This document shows positions 40,101 through 50,336 of a stretch of 64,000 bases of DNA, one piece after another (within the stretch, counting starts at the first letter, position 1; each line of letters starts with the position of its first letter). This DNA is from Tetrahymena thermophila SB210 (taxonomy: Eukaryota; Ciliophora; Oligohymenophorea; Hymenostomatida; Tetrahymenidae), in the NCBI RefSeq assembly GCF_000189635.1, contig NW_002475930.1, positions 248,001-312,000 on the forward strand, given 5' to 3'. The notes under the pieces are model-generated. The model was not told the DNA's origin. It saw nothing but the letters and a program-made list of their open reading frames with translations, and did no database searches. The position numbers were made by a program, and so were the translations under genes.

Positions 40101-40964
40101 TCACACTTCTAACACTTGCCAAACTTTTACAAATAATACCCTATTTGGCATAATCCCTTCAGATAGCATATTTGTGTTTAGGCTTATTTGTCACTACTCT
40201 AATCGTTATATATAGTTTACAGTGAGTAAGCTGCAAAGCATTATGTGCAAATAGAAGGAGAAGTCTCACATACCATGCAATTATCTACTTCACATTTCTT
40301 ACACTCATTTTTTTATTTGTCTAAATAATAACCGCTTTAGCAAGACATGCAATACTTGAATTAAGAACACCTTTGATAGATAATTTATAAAATACTTATT
40401 TCTTTTAAGAAAATAAATTAAATCAGTATAATGAATATGATTTTCTCATGAAATTATTGCTTGCAAATATAATACTATTAGTTTGTTAGCTAGTGGTTTT
40501 GGAAGAAAAAATTTAATTTTTTAATTGTGACTAAGTTTTGTGATTCGATGTTTGTTTAAAGATAGATTTCAAAAATTTTGTTAAAAGAAATTAATTTACT
40601 CTAAACAATTAGGTATAGAACAATTTATGCACATTTTTCTGTCAGAAAATTGATCTTAAATAAAAGCGTAACCATCTATGCACTCAGTGCAATCATATGA
40701 TTTATTGCTAGTGCAAGCCTTGCACGTTGGATGACAATCCAAACAAGGAAAATTGTTAAATTACTTATATTATCCATATTGACAAGTACTTTAAGATATA
40801 CACATTAATAATTCCTTTGAAAAGTAAAAACCATTGTCACAATCTTAGCACAAAGAAGTGCTTTTATCACAATTATTACATCTATTAATCTAATCACATG
40901 TCTAACTAGAGTTAGCCTGATATAAAATAATATGTATAATGACTAGCTTAAAAATAAGCTGCAT
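34125..40964 (-). CDS. polycystin-1/REJ-like Cys-rich multi-pass membrane protein (copy B)
   Basis: Paralogue of the gene at 26382-33343, head to tail on the same strand. Exon 1 (40964-40600) encodes a signal peptide (MQLIFKLVIIHIILYQANSS) and the same first Cys repeats (CDQINRCNNCDKS, CLDCHPTCKAC). It ends in phase 2 after NCLE, exactly where exon 1 of copy A ends after NCRE. Cys-rich exons continue to about 37.7 kb, followed by a beta-rich region. The C-terminal 250 residues repeat the copy A layout: a Gln-rich cytosolic part, then NYHPVYSFTRNLRYRD (compare YYHPIFSFTHPLPYV), then about five membrane segments (for example IILFFLNIIYYELISIICV, MITVFLQIIFIITICIV), ending WLRLKNNDIKLN before TGA 34125-34127. 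Sequence is strongly diverged, so the duplication is old. Internal exon borders were not all resolved and I did not pin down a GPS motif here. Confidence 0.72.
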
Positions 40965-42190
40965 ATTTGAATGATTTATTTCTTAAATTAAGATATCTTC
41001 AATACCCAAATATGCGCTTTTCAGTTTATTTTTTGTCTCTTTAATTATCTATTTTAATAGTTTTTTTGACATGAAACTTAATATATTCAATCAAAAAGTT
41101 ACTATGTAATAAACTTGAGAATAACTCTTTAAAATTTATACTAATTTTAAGACTTCTTCCACTTTTGAGTTTTATAAATATGCAATATTTTTTCCTCCAA
41201 AAAAAAATAAATCATATCGATTACTTGATAAATAAATATATTCATATATGAATGAAAATGTGCTTCAATCCAACATTTCATTTTTTTGAGCATTCATTAT
41301 TCTTATCTAATTTTATTAATCGATGTAACCTATTATTTTCATTTCAAACATCTCAGTTTGCATTTTTAATTTATTGCTCAATCAACCATTACTCTAAATA
41401 ATTTCCTTGTTTATAAAAAATTATATTTTGTAAGTGTTAATGGACAATTTAAATTAAATGTCTTAAAATTCTTTATTTATTTAAATTTTCCTTTAAAAAA
41501 TAAAATGGAATAAAACTGCAAGTTCAAGATCAGCTTCCGACTCTACAACAAATAGTACTAAAACCTCTACTAATAGCACTACAGCCACATGATTATCTTC
41601 TAGTAGATCTACCACTTCAAATAGTGACCCAGTTTTAATTGTATGGTACTAATTTTGTAATTATTGAATAAAAAAATGAGTTTTTTAAAATAAATAGTTG
41701 ACAGTTGTTTGTAGCTGAATATAATGAAAAAAAAAAAAAAACAGATCTATTTAAAAATGTAAGTTATTAAAATTGAATCCACTTATTTAGAAGTATTTGG
41801 ATTAAATTATGAAGGAGTAATTATCAAGTACAATATTTGATAAAAAAATTGGAAAGTTAAAAAAACATGCATTATTTCCTTCTTTCATAATTTAAAGCAT
41901 ATTTGAGCACAACAATTTGAGTTATACTTTTTATAGTTTTTTCTAAGAAAATAATGTTTAATGTAGTTAGAAGCAATATTGTATATATACATATATGAGG
42001 AGATAAATAGTCTTTGGTGTCAAAAAATAATGAAAATAAATAAATAACATCAATTAAATATTAATTACAACTATTAATAAAAATTCTAATTATTAAATTA
42101 TCCAAAATTTAAAACTTGATATCAATAATTAATTATCAGCTTTGTGACTGAATTTTTATGGTCTTAATATTATTTTAATATAATTTGCTA
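40965..42190. other. intergenic region containing a decayed Ser/Thr-rich sequence
   Basis: The 5' flank of copy B and the 3' flank of the coiled-coil gene. The only coding-like part is the broken Ser/Thr-rich stretch at 41518-41667; the rest is AT-rich with a T/A-run background. Confidence 0.6.
41518..41667 (+). pseudogene. broken Ser/Thr-rich protein fragment
   Basis: One plus frame reads SSRSASDSTTNSTKTSTNS and so on, meets an in-frame TGA at 41590-41592, and then continues in the same frame and composition (LSSSRSTTSNSDPVLIVWY) to TGA 41665-41667. The same bias on both sides of a stop indicates a decayed gene or exon. The composition resembles the Ser/Thr-rich ectodomain of the small membrane protein at 49719-50336, including the SSRS repeats and the run into a hydrophobic stretch. 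A real TGA that is skipped or spliced is possible but less likely. No start codon in this frame was found. Confidence 0.5.
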
Positions 42191-43965
42191 TCAATCAAAC
42201 CATAGATCTGTCATTAACATGGCAGGATTCAAAGGAATAAATTCTGTTATTTGCTTATGAAAACTTATTATTTAAAGCAAGTGTCTCATTTTTGTTGATA
42301 CAAACTTTCTTAAATGATTAATTATTTAGGAAACTTCTACTTAATGAGGACAACTATCTCTAGTAAAATAGCAACTTGTAACAAAAGGTAAATCAAAAAG
42401 CTTTAAAGTATCTTATTAGCATTAATAGGAATTGTATGAATATAAATGAGCTGAAATTACATTGTTTAACTAAAGCATTGTTATTTTCTAACTTTATATT
42501 TTTAAGTTTTATTATTGTTTCTGTTTCAATACTCTATCAGGTAAATTGTAGCTGTATATAAGATTAGCCATTTTACTTGGTGGTGGAGAGCAATGCTGAA
42601 TTTATTAAACGTCACTCACCATTATTTCCAAGTTCTCAAGGTTTTAAACAGCATTGATAATATGTAGATGTGCCTTATCGCGCATTCCTTATTTATAATT
42701 ACTTTAAAATGGTTTGCTTACCTTGAAATGAAATATTTTTAAATTTTTTAGTTGTTTTAATCCGTTAGAAAAGCTTTCTACAGTAAGAGTAGAGATATAA
42801 GGAAGGTGAATTACAAACACAAATTTAGTCAATATAAAAAAGCGACTAATCAATTCGGAAATCAGGTTAGATTACCTATATTCATTAAAATAACCCTTTA
42901 CATGCCACTCTAAATGAATTAAATCAGATCCAAACTTTAAAAATTTGACACAAAAATTTAAAAGAGATTGATAATTCTCAAAAGTTGTATCTAGCTTCAA
43001 GCTAATTAATTTGTTTGTTTCTTTAATTTAATTATGAAGTTGATTCAGCTTAATACTTTGATCATGATAATTTTTTATTTAAATCTTCACATCTACAAAA
43101 CCTTCTTTTCTCTTTTCACATTTATTATTTAGTTAATTTATACAAGGATTTGATTCATAAGCTTGTTGCAGCAGCTAACTTTCTACTTTCAAATTATCTC
43201 CACTGATTAAATTTTTTTTTTCTTCTTTTACTTAACTTTTTTCTTTTTCCAAATCTTACTTTTTGTTTTCTCTTTTTAAAACCTGTAATTACATTTCTTT
43301 CTTTTTCCCTTGAATCGCCAAGCAAGGCATAACCTCATATTTTTTATTTTCCTTCTATAAACTATTTAATTATGATATTTAAATTTTATTTTTTGTCTTC
43401 TAAAGCTGTAACTATGAATTTTGATGAACTTTAATTGACTTTTAAAGATTCAATATATAATTTTTTTATATCTAAATATCTAAGCAATTCTGCACACTTT
43501 ATTTTTTTTGAACTTATTCTTTATTTAAATCTTTTTAAAGACTAAATTATTGAAGAATAACTTTCTAGTTTTGTAGTTTACTTCCTTTAAGCTACTGATT
43601 TTGGACTACATGTTATTTATTCAGTTAAGAGACCTTGGTGTAATCTTAAAATATTTTCTTTTTAGCTTCTATTAATTTCAAATTTTCATTTTTTAATGTG
43701 GATTATTTCTTCATTTCAAAATTTCTTAATTCTTATTTATTTAGTATTTGATGTTTATTGGATTTTTTTATCAAAAATACCTTTAATCTAAAAAATGTTG
43801 TTTCTGTTTCTCTTTTTGGTATTATTTTAAATTTTTATCTATTTTATCAAAAAAAATCTGATCTAGCAAACTAAATAATTACAAAAATTTAAATAAAAAA
43901 TTTGGTATTTTTCTATATTCAGTGATAAAAGAGAAGAAATATTATAATTTTTTAAAAAGTTTCAT
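42191..43965 (-). CDS. coiled-coil protein of the TDLWFD-tail family, 572 aa
   Basis: Two exons: 43965-43781 and 43724-42191, with a 56-nt intron (43725-43780); lengths and phase agree. The N-terminal 60 residues are hydrophobic and aromatic (IPNFLFKFLQLFSLLDQIFF). Residues about 65-280 are a Lys/Glu/Gln-rich coiled coil. The C-terminal half is leucine-rich, with segments such as NGLKQLKNLKIFHFK and INAVQNLENLEIMVSD that resemble degenerate leucine-rich repeats. It ends MLMTDLWFD, the same tail as the 350-aa protein at 61814-62866 (MVLTDLWFD), and both genes keep similar DNA around the stop. This points to a lineage-specific multigene family. A tempting donor at AAG|GTAAGC near 42720 was not used: reading through keeps the frame while splicing breaks it. 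Function is unknown; a scaffold or ubiquitin-adaptor-like role is speculation. Confidence 0.8.
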
Positions 43966-45713
43966 ATAATAAAATATTCAATTTTTTTTGAGATGTAATA
44001 AATGGATATCATTTTAAAGAGAATGATATATTTATATGATTTATTATACTCATGAATAAAATTTTCTATTGTAAAGTTATTTGAGAATATTATTAACTTA
44101 CTTAATTTTAATTCCATAGAAAAGTATTTTCTACCTCAAATAAACTAGAATCTAATAGCCACTTAGTCACAATATATTTCATTAAGTAATAGCTTTAAGA
44201 TAAAAATAAATATATGATGACAACTAAATGATTATATTAAAAAGTTAATAACTAACAGAAAATGGAAATAGACACAATCAATAAATAAATAAATAATTAG
44301 CTTATTAAATAAAAAATAATTTAAAATAAAATGGAAAGCAAATAATTCTATTTACTTTATAAATTATATACAATATCAATTTTTTTAATTATTATTAAAT
44401 TCAAAAGATTTTAGAATTTGACATAAATAAATGTTTTCTATTCATTCATGTTTAATTTTTTGATTATTCTACTAACTACTCCATCATTCATATTTATATA
44501 CATCCATACAGGTCCTTCTCAATAAAAATTTTTATTAAATGTAATTTTTTTGGAAAATAATATTGATTTATTTTATGTTTCATTTATTAATTTAAAGTAT
44601 GTAAATAATATCCAGTTTTTGATTTTTCATTATTAGTTTGTAAGATATTTCTGCTTTATTAATTCATCATACTCATCTTATAAATATTTTTTTAAATGTA
44701 ACTTTTTTTGCCAAATATTATATCTACTACTTTATGTTTTCTAAATATTATTTTCTTAATTTTTAGTATGTTAAATTTTTCTAATTCATTCATAAATGAT
44801 GCATGCCATACATATAAACATTTTAAAAGTAAAAATATAGCTTTTTGCAAAATATTTTTAAGATATATTTTAAGTTTAATTTAATAATTAATTTAAATTG
44901 AATAAATGTTTTCTACTTCTGATATTTAATTTTAACATGTTAAAATTTTTCTGCTCCATTCAAGCATGTTATTCATCTTTTAAATAATTTTTTAAAAATG
45001 TAACTTTTTTGCAAAATATTATTTAAATTTTTTTGTAAAGAATTATTTTTAAAATGAAAAAATTAAATAATTAAAAGCAACCATTATTTATGTTAGTTTT
45101 AACATGATTTAGTTTGGTGGTTTATTATTTAAAAAAATAAGATAATTCTAATAAATTTAGTTTTTGAGTTCTTTAAGAATAGAGAGGTAAGAAATAAATA
45201 TAAAATTTAAGAGGAATAAGAAAAAAAATTATAATAATAGATAAATTAATATAAATTATACACTTTTACATCAACAAACTAATATTTATTTTGTAAATTT
45301 AAAACTCTTGTTATATTTTAATGAAAATTAAATTAATAAAAATGATCTTATTGATTTTAGATAAACTTTTGTAAAGGTAATTAAAAATAAATATTCTTGA
45401 AATATGGTAGATATTCAATCAAAAACAATTAAGTAATAATATTTTTTATATGAAATGTATTATTTACTTACCAATTCTACAAAAAAAATGTATTCAAATT
45501 ACTAAAAAATCAATGAAGCAGCAAGCATTTTAATCAATTGCTAATTTTTTTGCTAATTGAAGAAAATATTCTTTCGTCATATGTACTCAAATTTTGTTTA
45601 AATTTACATTTTAATAGAAATTTTATAATTTCTTATGTTTATAGCTCATCTGACATAGAGAGAGTTTATAATTCTTCATAGTGATTCAAATTTTCTACGT
45701 CTTTAATTTTAAA
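43966..45713. other. intergenic region with diverged tandem repeats
   Basis: No gene seen. Most of 44.4-45.0 kb consists of diverged repeat units, listed separately. The rest is AT-rich. Confidence 0.6.
44515..45025. repeat. diverged tandem repeat, period about 135-165 bp
   Basis: A block of the form AAATGTAACTTTTTTGC followed by AAATATTA recurs near 44535, 44693, 44830 (weaker) and 44993. It is preceded in several copies by a TTAATTCATCAT / CATTCAAGC-like block and followed by a TTTATGTTT / ATGTTTTCTA-like block. Units are strongly diverged. Confidence 0.55.
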
Positions 45714-47768
45714 TCAAGTGATTAATTACTGATAATTGTAAAATAGATTTTCTTTACTTTATTTTTGCTAAGGCTATCCATTCAAATTTTGTATGTAAGC
45801 AGGAAGATTATCAGAGAATCCCACTAAAGACAAAGCTGCATATTGGTCTTTGCTTAAGATAGTCATTACAGCTTTCTTTAAGAAAATTATTTCTTTGTAG
45901 ATTTCACAGAAATCGAGGCAGTTATCAACTTACTTTTCAATAATAATTTTAGTTTGTGGGTTTAATTAATTTGATTTAATCTTATCATTCTTCCTTCTAA
46001 GCCTATAAAAAATAATAATTAAATAAAAATATCAAGTTTTTAATTTAAAATACCTAAATTAAAATAGTTAATTTGTAATTTTGGAAGAATATAACTTGCT
46101 TTTGAATGCTTTAATTCTCTCCTCATAATATTTCTTTATCTAGCTCTGCTCAACTTCACTTTATTACATCTCTGATTCACAAATCTATTCATCTTTCTGA
46201 ATTTCTTGCACAACCTTTTACTTTTATGGAATCAAGTATTTCTTTTGTGTCTTATTTGAGAAAGGGTTTAAGCTCTAAACAATCTATGATTCTTGGCTGT
46301 TACAATTTTAATTGGAGCTATCCTTAGATTTAAAATTCATTAATGGGCTAACACAAATTTATTTAGGGCTATTCTAGTTTAGCTTATTGTAAAAGTATTC
46401 ATTACTTTTTTATAATTTGGATGAATCATCTGTATAATTTTAAACTTACTCTTAGGTTTAAATTATTAGAATATCTTCTATTACTTCATCTCTTATTGGC
46501 TTTTATTGGATATTGTCATATTTTATGTAATGCTGTAAAGGACTTTTGGATTCTAACACTGGGCTATTTGTAAAGATATCTTTTTATTCAGTTTCTTTCT
46601 GGTTACAATCAACGCTCTCTGCTGGACATTCGATATCTCTATTTATCAATTCAATCTTTTATTAGCTGAGAAACTTGTTTATATTTAAAAGTTTTTCATA
46701 GGATTCTGAATACATATTCTTCAAAATTAGTAGAAATAAGTCTTATCTTATAAGCTATTGAGCGATGTATCTCCCAAAAAATCCTAAACACATCATCACT
46801 GCAAAAATGCTGTTACACATAGCTAGCAACTCTGGGATAGTAGTATATTAAATTTTTATATACTACACTTAGTTCGATATTTATACAGAGAATTTTGCAA
46901 AGCATTTTAAATTTAAACTTTTAGAGGTAGTCGCATAGTCAAATGACTAAGTTGTTGTAGAGTAACTTATAGCTGAAGAAAAAGAAAACTCAGATTAGAG
47001 TATTGCACCTGATAAAACAGATGTAATTTACTTTTATGCACTGTAAGTAGTGAATACCATTTATGATGTAGTTAATATTAAAGGGTATTTATAGTAATTT
47101 TCTTGAATTTCATTTGAAGTAATGTTATACTGTGAGGTATGCAAAAATGCATATAAATTATTATTTGAATTATTAATAAAATTATCTATTTCGCTAGGGC
47201 TTGCACAATTACTAGGAACAGTTGTCTTATAAGGATCTGTATCCTAACATCTATAAGCAAGAATACTTATGGCAGTATTTATTTTATTTCTTATCCCACC
47301 AGTAAATGTGGAGTTACTAGGTAATTTTGATAAATCTATGCATTTATTACCACTAATTTAAGGATTTTGACATGGAACCAAATCTAATACCTACCTATAG
47401 ACTGTTTTACTATTAATTTGATAAACATAAAGAGGGACATAAACAATGTATGTCTTATTAGTTTATTTTTCTATTTAATCTAAATTATCAAATGTACTAT
47501 TTTTCTTAGTGATGTACTACAATCCAACTAGTTCATTTACAAAAGGAATTTAGACATCATCGTCTGTAGCGAAGGTTTAAGATCTAAATTTTGGTTCAAT
47601 CTTATTGTTTGCATACTGATTAAACAAATTAACTAAATAAGATAGTGTGATGGTCACAATCAAGATAGATAGTAAAGCTCCAAATAATGTTCTCTTTTTC
47701 AATGCTCGCTTTCCTTAACTGAATTGGAAAGACTATGAAAAAAAATCTAAATTTTTTATAATTTCCAT
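45714..47768 (-). CDS. ciliate-type two-TM membrane protein, 667 aa
   Basis: Exon 1 (47768-46054) and exon 2 (46002-45714) are joined over a 51-nt intron; the sum is 668 codons including TGA. After a short cytosolic N-terminus (MEIIKNLDFFSQSF) comes TM1 (LFGALLSILIVTITLSYLV). An extracellular domain of roughly 240 residues with N-glycosylation sites and a few cysteines (LVPCQNPQ, NKCIDL, YRCQDTD) follows, then TM2 (MCNSIFAVMMCLGFFGRYI) and a long Gln/Ser/Lys-rich cytosolic tail of about 330 residues. This layout, with an FSQSFQFSQGKRALKKRT-like start before TM1, is that of a very large ciliate-specific family of unknown function. TM2 is followed by IAQQLIRQDLFLLILKNMYS, also usual for that family. 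A role in signalling at the cell surface is only inferred. Confidence 0.8.
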
Positions 47769-49718
47769 TCACTTTTTTTTTGTATTTTATTGTATTAAGT
47801 TAATTTATTTGTATTAAATTAATTATCATTCAAATAAATTAATTATCAATTCTTGAGATAAAAAAGTTTTTACTTAGTTGTGAAATAATTCAACACCGAC
47901 CTAGATATATATATATATTTAATTTTTTTAAACTTTAATTCCTTAATAAACGAACTATTTTTTAATAAATTAAAAATTGAGCACTAAAATTCAAGAATTT
48001 TAGTTACTGATCTCAAATTAATTGCTTGAAAATAAAAAATATATAAAATTAATTTCTCCACAAAAAAGGGTCTACTTAACACAACAATCTCCATAAAAAG
48101 GTCAATCTCACACTAAAATTTACATACTATAGGAATATGATTTTATTCAGCTATTAGTCTAATTTATTGAAGTATTAAATAGTGATTCTTAAATTTAAAA
48201 ATAAAAATATATTTTCACCATAAAAAGGTACTGTTTTACACTACAATTTACCTTGTGTAATTATAAATTTTATCATCTATTGGTCTAGCTTATTAAAGTA
48301 TTAAGTAGAGATTTCCAAATTTATTTGTAAACTTAAAAAATTAATTTCAATTTTTATATGTATGACTTACATTCATAAAAACTTTTCAGTAACATATCTA
48401 TCTCACTTCGTCTTACATTAAAATATTTGTGAATATTTAAAAATAATTAATATAAAGAGTGTGTAATTATGCCTGAATATCAATCAATAATATTAAACTG
48501 AAGAAATTAAAAGAAATTACTAATCTACTTACTTCCAAAGAGTTGACCAAAAATTTTATAAAATGAATAAATCAAGTATTATAACTAACACAAAAAGGAG
48601 AAAATTACTTTTATTATCTCTATTACACAATAAACATATTTGACTTTAAATTATTTTTAAGATGGAGGGAGGGAAAGTCTATTTTATTGTTTTTTTGAGT
48701 TTATATACTTAAAAAGCTGGTATAATTATGTTTGGTTATTTAATAATGATAAAATGATGAATTTTTAATAAGTTAATGGATGTTTTATAATTAGGATTTA
48801 TCTATATTTTTACTATTCGTTATATCCCACTCGGATATTTTGTTAATCACTCCTAAATTTTTTTCGAGAGTACTACCTTTAATTCTTCTGAGACTATTTA
48901 TTTTTTTTTTAAAATCAGCATCTTCAATTTTGAAAATGTAGATAATTATGTTGCTATTTTAACTTATGTAAATTTTATTGGTTTACATATTCTCACAATA
49001 GTTCTTTTTAAAAAATTCAAATAAAGAAATAGTCCTTAGAAAAATATTAAGTTTTAAGAAACAAAATATTATTTATAAATTAATGAAATGAATAAATCTC
49101 ATGTTTTTTTATCATTTATATATATTGCATTCTGGATCTTAAAATCTTTATGAAATCTTTATTTTCTGAATTTGTTTAATATACTAACAAATTTTTCCTC
49201 ATAAGTTTTAAGAAATGAAATATCGTTAATCAAAGTAAATATGATGTTTTTAAAGATTTTTAAATTAGAATAAAAATAGCAAAATTTAACTTAAAACTAA
49301 CTAATATTAGCTTCTCAAAAAATGAAAAGAAATAAATTTTTTAAAATTATTTTTATCTAATTTGTATTATTATTATTATTAGAGCTAAAATAAAATATGC
49401 AAAGATATTTCAATGATTAATTAATACTCCCTTTTATCTTTGGTACTAATACTTATCTAAAATGATTTTTTATAAAATTTAAGGATAAATAAAATTTTTA
49501 AACAAATAAATCATTTTAAATTATTTAAATTTAATGAGTAAATAATTTTTTAAATTGAAATAGAAAATAAAAGTTTAAATTAATCTTAATTAAATTATAA
49601 AATATTTTAAGTATAAAAATAATAATATTTATTAATTTTTATATACTTTATTAATAAATTTATAGAAATTAAATAGATAATATTAAGTAATAAAAGACCT
49701 TTATTCATTCTTATCTTG
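47769..49718. other. 2-kb AT-rich intergenic region with diverged duplication
   Basis: No gene seen. It holds the diverged duplication at 48055-48315. The remainder is A/T-rich with homopolymer runs. Confidence 0.6.
48055..48315. repeat. diverged tandem duplication, unit about 130 bp
   Basis: Two units share the anchors CCATAAAAAGGT, then CACTAAAATTTAC / CACTACAATTTAC, then TTGAAGTATTAAATAG / TTAAAGTATTAAGTAG. A third partial CCACAAAAAAGGGT start lies just upstream. Confidence 0.65.
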
Positions 49719-50336
49719 TCACAAAAGATTTGCTTACTGTATTACTGGTTACTAAGTAAACTAATTTTATTGCTATTATGGGTAATAGCTGTGTTGATAA
49801 ATGGGATAACTTGGAACTAAGTAAGGCTACTGGTGTAAAAATCCATGTTAGATAGGATATTGAATACATTATTGCTGTTATTGATAGGTATTTTCAAAAG
49901 GAAGTTAATTCTATTAGCATATTTAGGAATTTATATTTATATTTTGTTGTTAGGTTGGTTAGCAAGGTTCAACTTTTGATGATTAATTACACTACTGCAT
50001 TTATTAGTTCATATTTAATTATATTTATTTATCAGCCTAATCAGCTAATTTTCTTTTAGCTTAATACCTTCTTTTAAGCCAACAAGCTAAAATAATTATA
50101 ATGAATGATACTGCAAAAGGTACAACTATCGAAATAATTATAATTGTAGTTGTGCTGCTAGAAGAGCTAGATGATCCTGATCCTGATGATGTAGTGCTTG
50201 TAGAGCTACTACGGGATGATGAAGACCTACCACTTCTAGATTTAAGACCTCTAACATCAAGCCTACATTAGGCTTATTCAATTAAGAACAGAATAAAATA
50301 AAAAAGAAAGAATGTTAATTTATAGCTTTTCTTCAT
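49719..50336 (-). CDS. small Ser/Thr-rich single-TM protein, 205 aa
   Basis: A single-exon frame of 206 codons runs from ATG 50336 to TGA 49719-49721. The order is a signal peptide (KLTFFLFYFILFLIEQAQC), a short basic then Ser/Gly/Thr-rich ectodomain (residues about 30-65, SSSSRSSSTSTTSSGSGSSS), one membrane segment (TIIIISIVVPFAVSFIIII followed by LACW), a basic stop-transfer stretch (LKRRYQAKRK) and a Gln/Tyr/Pro-rich cytosolic tail of about 115 residues with IQYPIQHG and VPSYPIYQ stretches. This is a classic type I topology. The Ser/Thr stalk would be a target for phosphoglycosylation or O-glycosylation. No enzymatic domain is present. It could be a surface or organelle protein; the tail may bind adaptors. 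The frame stays open through the many TAA/TAG codons of the tail, and the TGA coincides with the composition drop. Confidence 0.8.

Noticed and set aside
42695..42730. Apparent intron GTAAGC...ATAAG in the 572-aa gene
   Set aside because: Splicing shifts the frame into a stop, while reading through keeps one frame to the conserved TDLWFD end.
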